Part shown: piece after piece, positions 5,461 through 6,563 of the stretch
How positions within the stretch are numbered: the stretch's first letter is position 1
Layout: every line of letters starts with the position of its first letter
Source: Planctomycetaceae bacterium
GTDB lineage: Bacteria; Planctomycetota; Planctomycetia; Planctomycetales; Planctomycetaceae
NCBI GenBank assembly: GCA_016795125.1
Contig: JAEUIG010000013.1
Location: 1-6,563 of the forward strand
Length of the DNA stretch: 6,563 nucleotides
Direction: 5' to 3'
The notes under the pieces: generated by a model
Database searches by the model: none
What the model was told of the DNA's origin: nothing
What the model saw: only the letters and a program-made list of their open reading frames with translations
Translations under genes and position numbers: made by a program

Positions 5461-5469
5461 CCGACCTCG

Positions 5470-6273
5470 ATGACGTTCCGCGAATCCGCCGCGCCGAAAC
5501 ACGCGCGACGATCGTTTCTGAGCCGGGTTGCCGGAACTCTCGGCGCGGCGGCGATGCTGGGAGTCCATCGCAGCGAATCCGGCGCGTCCCTGGCCGCCGA
5601 GCCGCCGCCGGTCGATGGGCTGGAAGGCATCAAGGCGCTCCTGGCCGGCAAGGAACCCGTCACCTGGGTCATCACGGGCGACAGCATTACGCACGGCGCG
5701 CTGCATACTCTCGGCTGGCGCAGTTATCCGGAGCACTTCGCCGAACGCGTTCGCTGGGAACTGCGGCGCGTGCGCGACATCGTGATTAATACGGGGATCA
5801 GCGGGGATCGAGTGCCGGGAATCTCGGCCGATCTCGACTGGCGCGTGCTGCAATTCAAGCCGCACGTCGTTTCGCTGATGTTCGGGATGAACGACTGCAC
5901 CGCCGGCCCGGCCGGTCGCGACCAGTTCCGGACCGACCTGGGAACCTTGGTGGAGCGGATTCGCGCCGCCGGCGCGATCCCCCTGCTGAATACGCCGAAC
6001 ACCGTGTACGTCGCCAACTCAAGGGGCCGGGAAGACCTGCCGGCCTATGCGCAGATCGTGCGCGAGTACGCCGAGGCCCACCAGATCGCGCTCGTCGATC
6101 ATTGGAAGCACTGGGAAACGGCGAAGCCGAATCAGGAAGACCTCCTGCCGTGGATTGAAGACAAGAGCATCCATCCCGGCGTGTACGGCCACCGTGAGTT
6201 TGCCAAGGAGATCTTCCGGGTGATCGGCATCTACGATGAAGCCAGTCCGACGTGCGATCTGGAAGTTCCGTGA
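5470..6273 (+). CDS. Tat-exported SGNH/GDSL-family hydrolase
   Basis: 267 residues. Residues 1-43 are a twin-arginine signal peptide: ARRSFLSR (12-19), a hydrophobic stretch AGTLGAAAMLGV, and a likely cleavage near LAAE (41-44). The catalytic domain follows from about 48. Block I is GDSIT with the nucleophile S72. Block II is INTGISGDRV with G109. Block III is GMND with N141. Block V holds H235 in KSIHP. Together these are the four S-G-N-H oxyanion and catalytic residues. The family hydrolyses esters, thioesters or acetyl groups on lipids or sugars; export suggests a periplasmic substrate, possibly an acetylated polysaccharide, but nothing here names it. The Asp usually three residues before the His is Lys232, with Asp231 four before. 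The start is set by GAAAGG at 5455-5460 and the Tat motif. Downstream lie the 6300-6379 hairpin and the start of another exported protein on the same strand. Confidence 0.9.
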   Translation: MTFRESAAPKHARRSFLSRVAGTLGAAAMLGVHRSESGASLAAEPPPVDGLEGIKALLAGKEPVTWVITGDSITHGALHTLGWRSYPEHFAERVRWELRRVRDIVINTGISGDRVPGISADLDWRVLQFKPHVVSLMFGMNDCTAGPAGRDQFRTDLGTLVERIRAAGAIPLLNTPNTVYVANSRGREDLPAYAQIVREYAEAHQIALVDHWKHWETAKPNQEDLLPWIEDKSIHPGVYGHREFAKEIFRVIGIYDEASPTCDLEVP

Positions 6274-6299
6274 ACCAATTTTAAAACTCGCTGAGTGCC

Positions 6300-6379
6300 G
6301 GGATGGCCGGGGTTGGAGCAACGCGAAACCCCGGCGCCGACGCCCCGGGGCTTCCCTTTGGACCAGCCCCGGCCACCCC
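6300..6379. repeat. Extended G+C-rich hairpin, possible dispersed repeat or terminator
   Basis: The outer arms TGGCCGGGGTTGG (6304-6316) and CCAGCCCCGGCCA (6363-6375) pair over 13 positions with one G-T wobble. Past one mismatch three more G-C pairs form (6300-6302 with 6377-6379). Inside, 6329-6336 pairs with 6341-6350 through a two-base bulge (CC, 6345-6346) to a CCGA loop. The element begins 26 bases after the SGNH stop. No T-run follows, so it is not a classic intrinsic terminator. Its form resembles REP-type palindromes, and similar CCCCGG-rich elements occur, as I recall, between planctomycete genes. Copy number cannot be seen from one window. Confidence 0.6.
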
Positions 6380-6563
6380 CAATCGGTTGGCAACGGGTTC
6401 GCGCGTCGCCGAATGCAGAAGGTCATCGGTCGCTGCAATGGATTTGTGCTGCTGGTGTGGTGGTGGGACTGCTGGTGTCCGTCGCTGTGGGTGACGAGCC
6501 GGTGTTTCGGATTCACGCGCTGAATCCGGAGTCCGAGTTCAGCGCGGCGGCCGTTTTTGATGT
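6358..6563 (+). CDS. N-terminus of a secreted FG-GAP/VCBS-repeat-like protein (partial; start uncertain)
   Basis: The frame is open from 6295 to the right edge. From about 6424 it reads as an exported protein: a basic GHRS, a hydrophobic core with AAGVVVGLLVSVAVG, then DEPVFRIHALNPESEFSAAA and VFDV at the edge. The F-x-I-H-x-L-N-x-E-S-E-F-x-A-A-A-x-x-D-V pattern is like the opening of planctomycete FG-GAP/VCBS beta-propeller proteins, where a DxDGDG-type calcium loop would follow just past the window; this is from memory and only about 20 mature residues are visible. No ATG exists in this frame. The first codon given (TTG, 6358) is the only alternative start between the hairpin loop and the hydrophobic core, and it has no ribosome site. 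The ATG at 6413 lies in another frame and would fit if two bases in the GTG/TGG run near 6456 were removed. See findings. Confidence 0.5.
   Translation, partial: MDQPRPPPIGWQRVRASPNAEGHRSLQWICAAGVVVGLLVSVAVGDEPVFRIHALNPESEFSAAAVFD

Noticed and set aside
5389..5469. Upstream start of the SGNH hydrolase at 5389
   Set aside because: It has no ribosome site and would place 27 unrelated residues before the twin-arginine signal; 5470 has GAAAGG at a good distance.
6338..6379. Intrinsic terminator for the SGNH gene
   Set aside because: The hairpin is strong but no run of T follows on either strand, so it is reported as a repeat or structured element instead.
1..6563. CRISPR arrays, tRNA or rRNA genes, insertion-sequence ends, toxin-antitoxin or defence modules
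   Set aside because: Read on both strands, I found no regularly spaced repeats, tRNA or rRNA segments, transposase motifs or defence-protein motifs.

Overview
This is a G+C-rich bacterial window that looks chromosomal and most likely comes from a planctomycete (phylum Planctomycetota, probably order Planctomycetales). Four signs point there: a lipoprotein with a C-terminal CxxCH of the type common in that phylum, a stand-alone STAS protein of the FFGSSFIEVL type, an OprO/OprP-like porin with the VGQSKVPFGWENLQSS signature, and the start of what looks like an FG-GAP/VCBS secreted protein. The lineage is inferred from protein style, not from a marker gene.

Layout from left to right. A minus-strand gene for an FMN-dependent lactate 2-monooxygenase-like enzyme runs off the left edge (1-667). 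A 308-base divergent spacer (668-975) carries a sigma70-like promoter for the next gene. A plus-strand lipoprotein with a cytochrome c'-like C-terminus follows (976-2061). It converges, with only 16 bases between, on a minus-strand run: STAS-domain protein (2078-2452), phosphate-selective-type porin (2628-4259) and an AstE/aspartoacylase-family zinc deacylase (4447-5337). A 132-base divergent spacer separates the deacylase from a plus-strand, Tat-exported SGNH/GDSL hydrolase (5470-6273). An extended hairpin, possibly a dispersed repeat, lies at 6300-6379. The right edge holds the 5' end of a secreted FG-GAP/VCBS-like protein whose start codon is unclear.

The genes do not form an obvious single pathway. 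Several products act in or beyond the cytoplasmic membrane: the lipoprotein, the porin, the SGNH hydrolase and the right-edge protein. The STAS gene has its own good promoter and has no partner kinase, phosphatase or sigma factor in view. The three minus-strand genes have gaps of 175 and 187 bases, so they are probably not one tight operon.

I found no new multi-gene defence, mobile or biosynthetic system. The points most worth checking are the 6300-6379 hairpin, the apparently broken or non-canonical start of the right-edge gene, the nested hairpin in the porin leader, a possible out-of-frame N-terminal extension of the deacylase, and substitutions at conserved positions in the deacylase, the SGNH hydrolase and the STAS protein.
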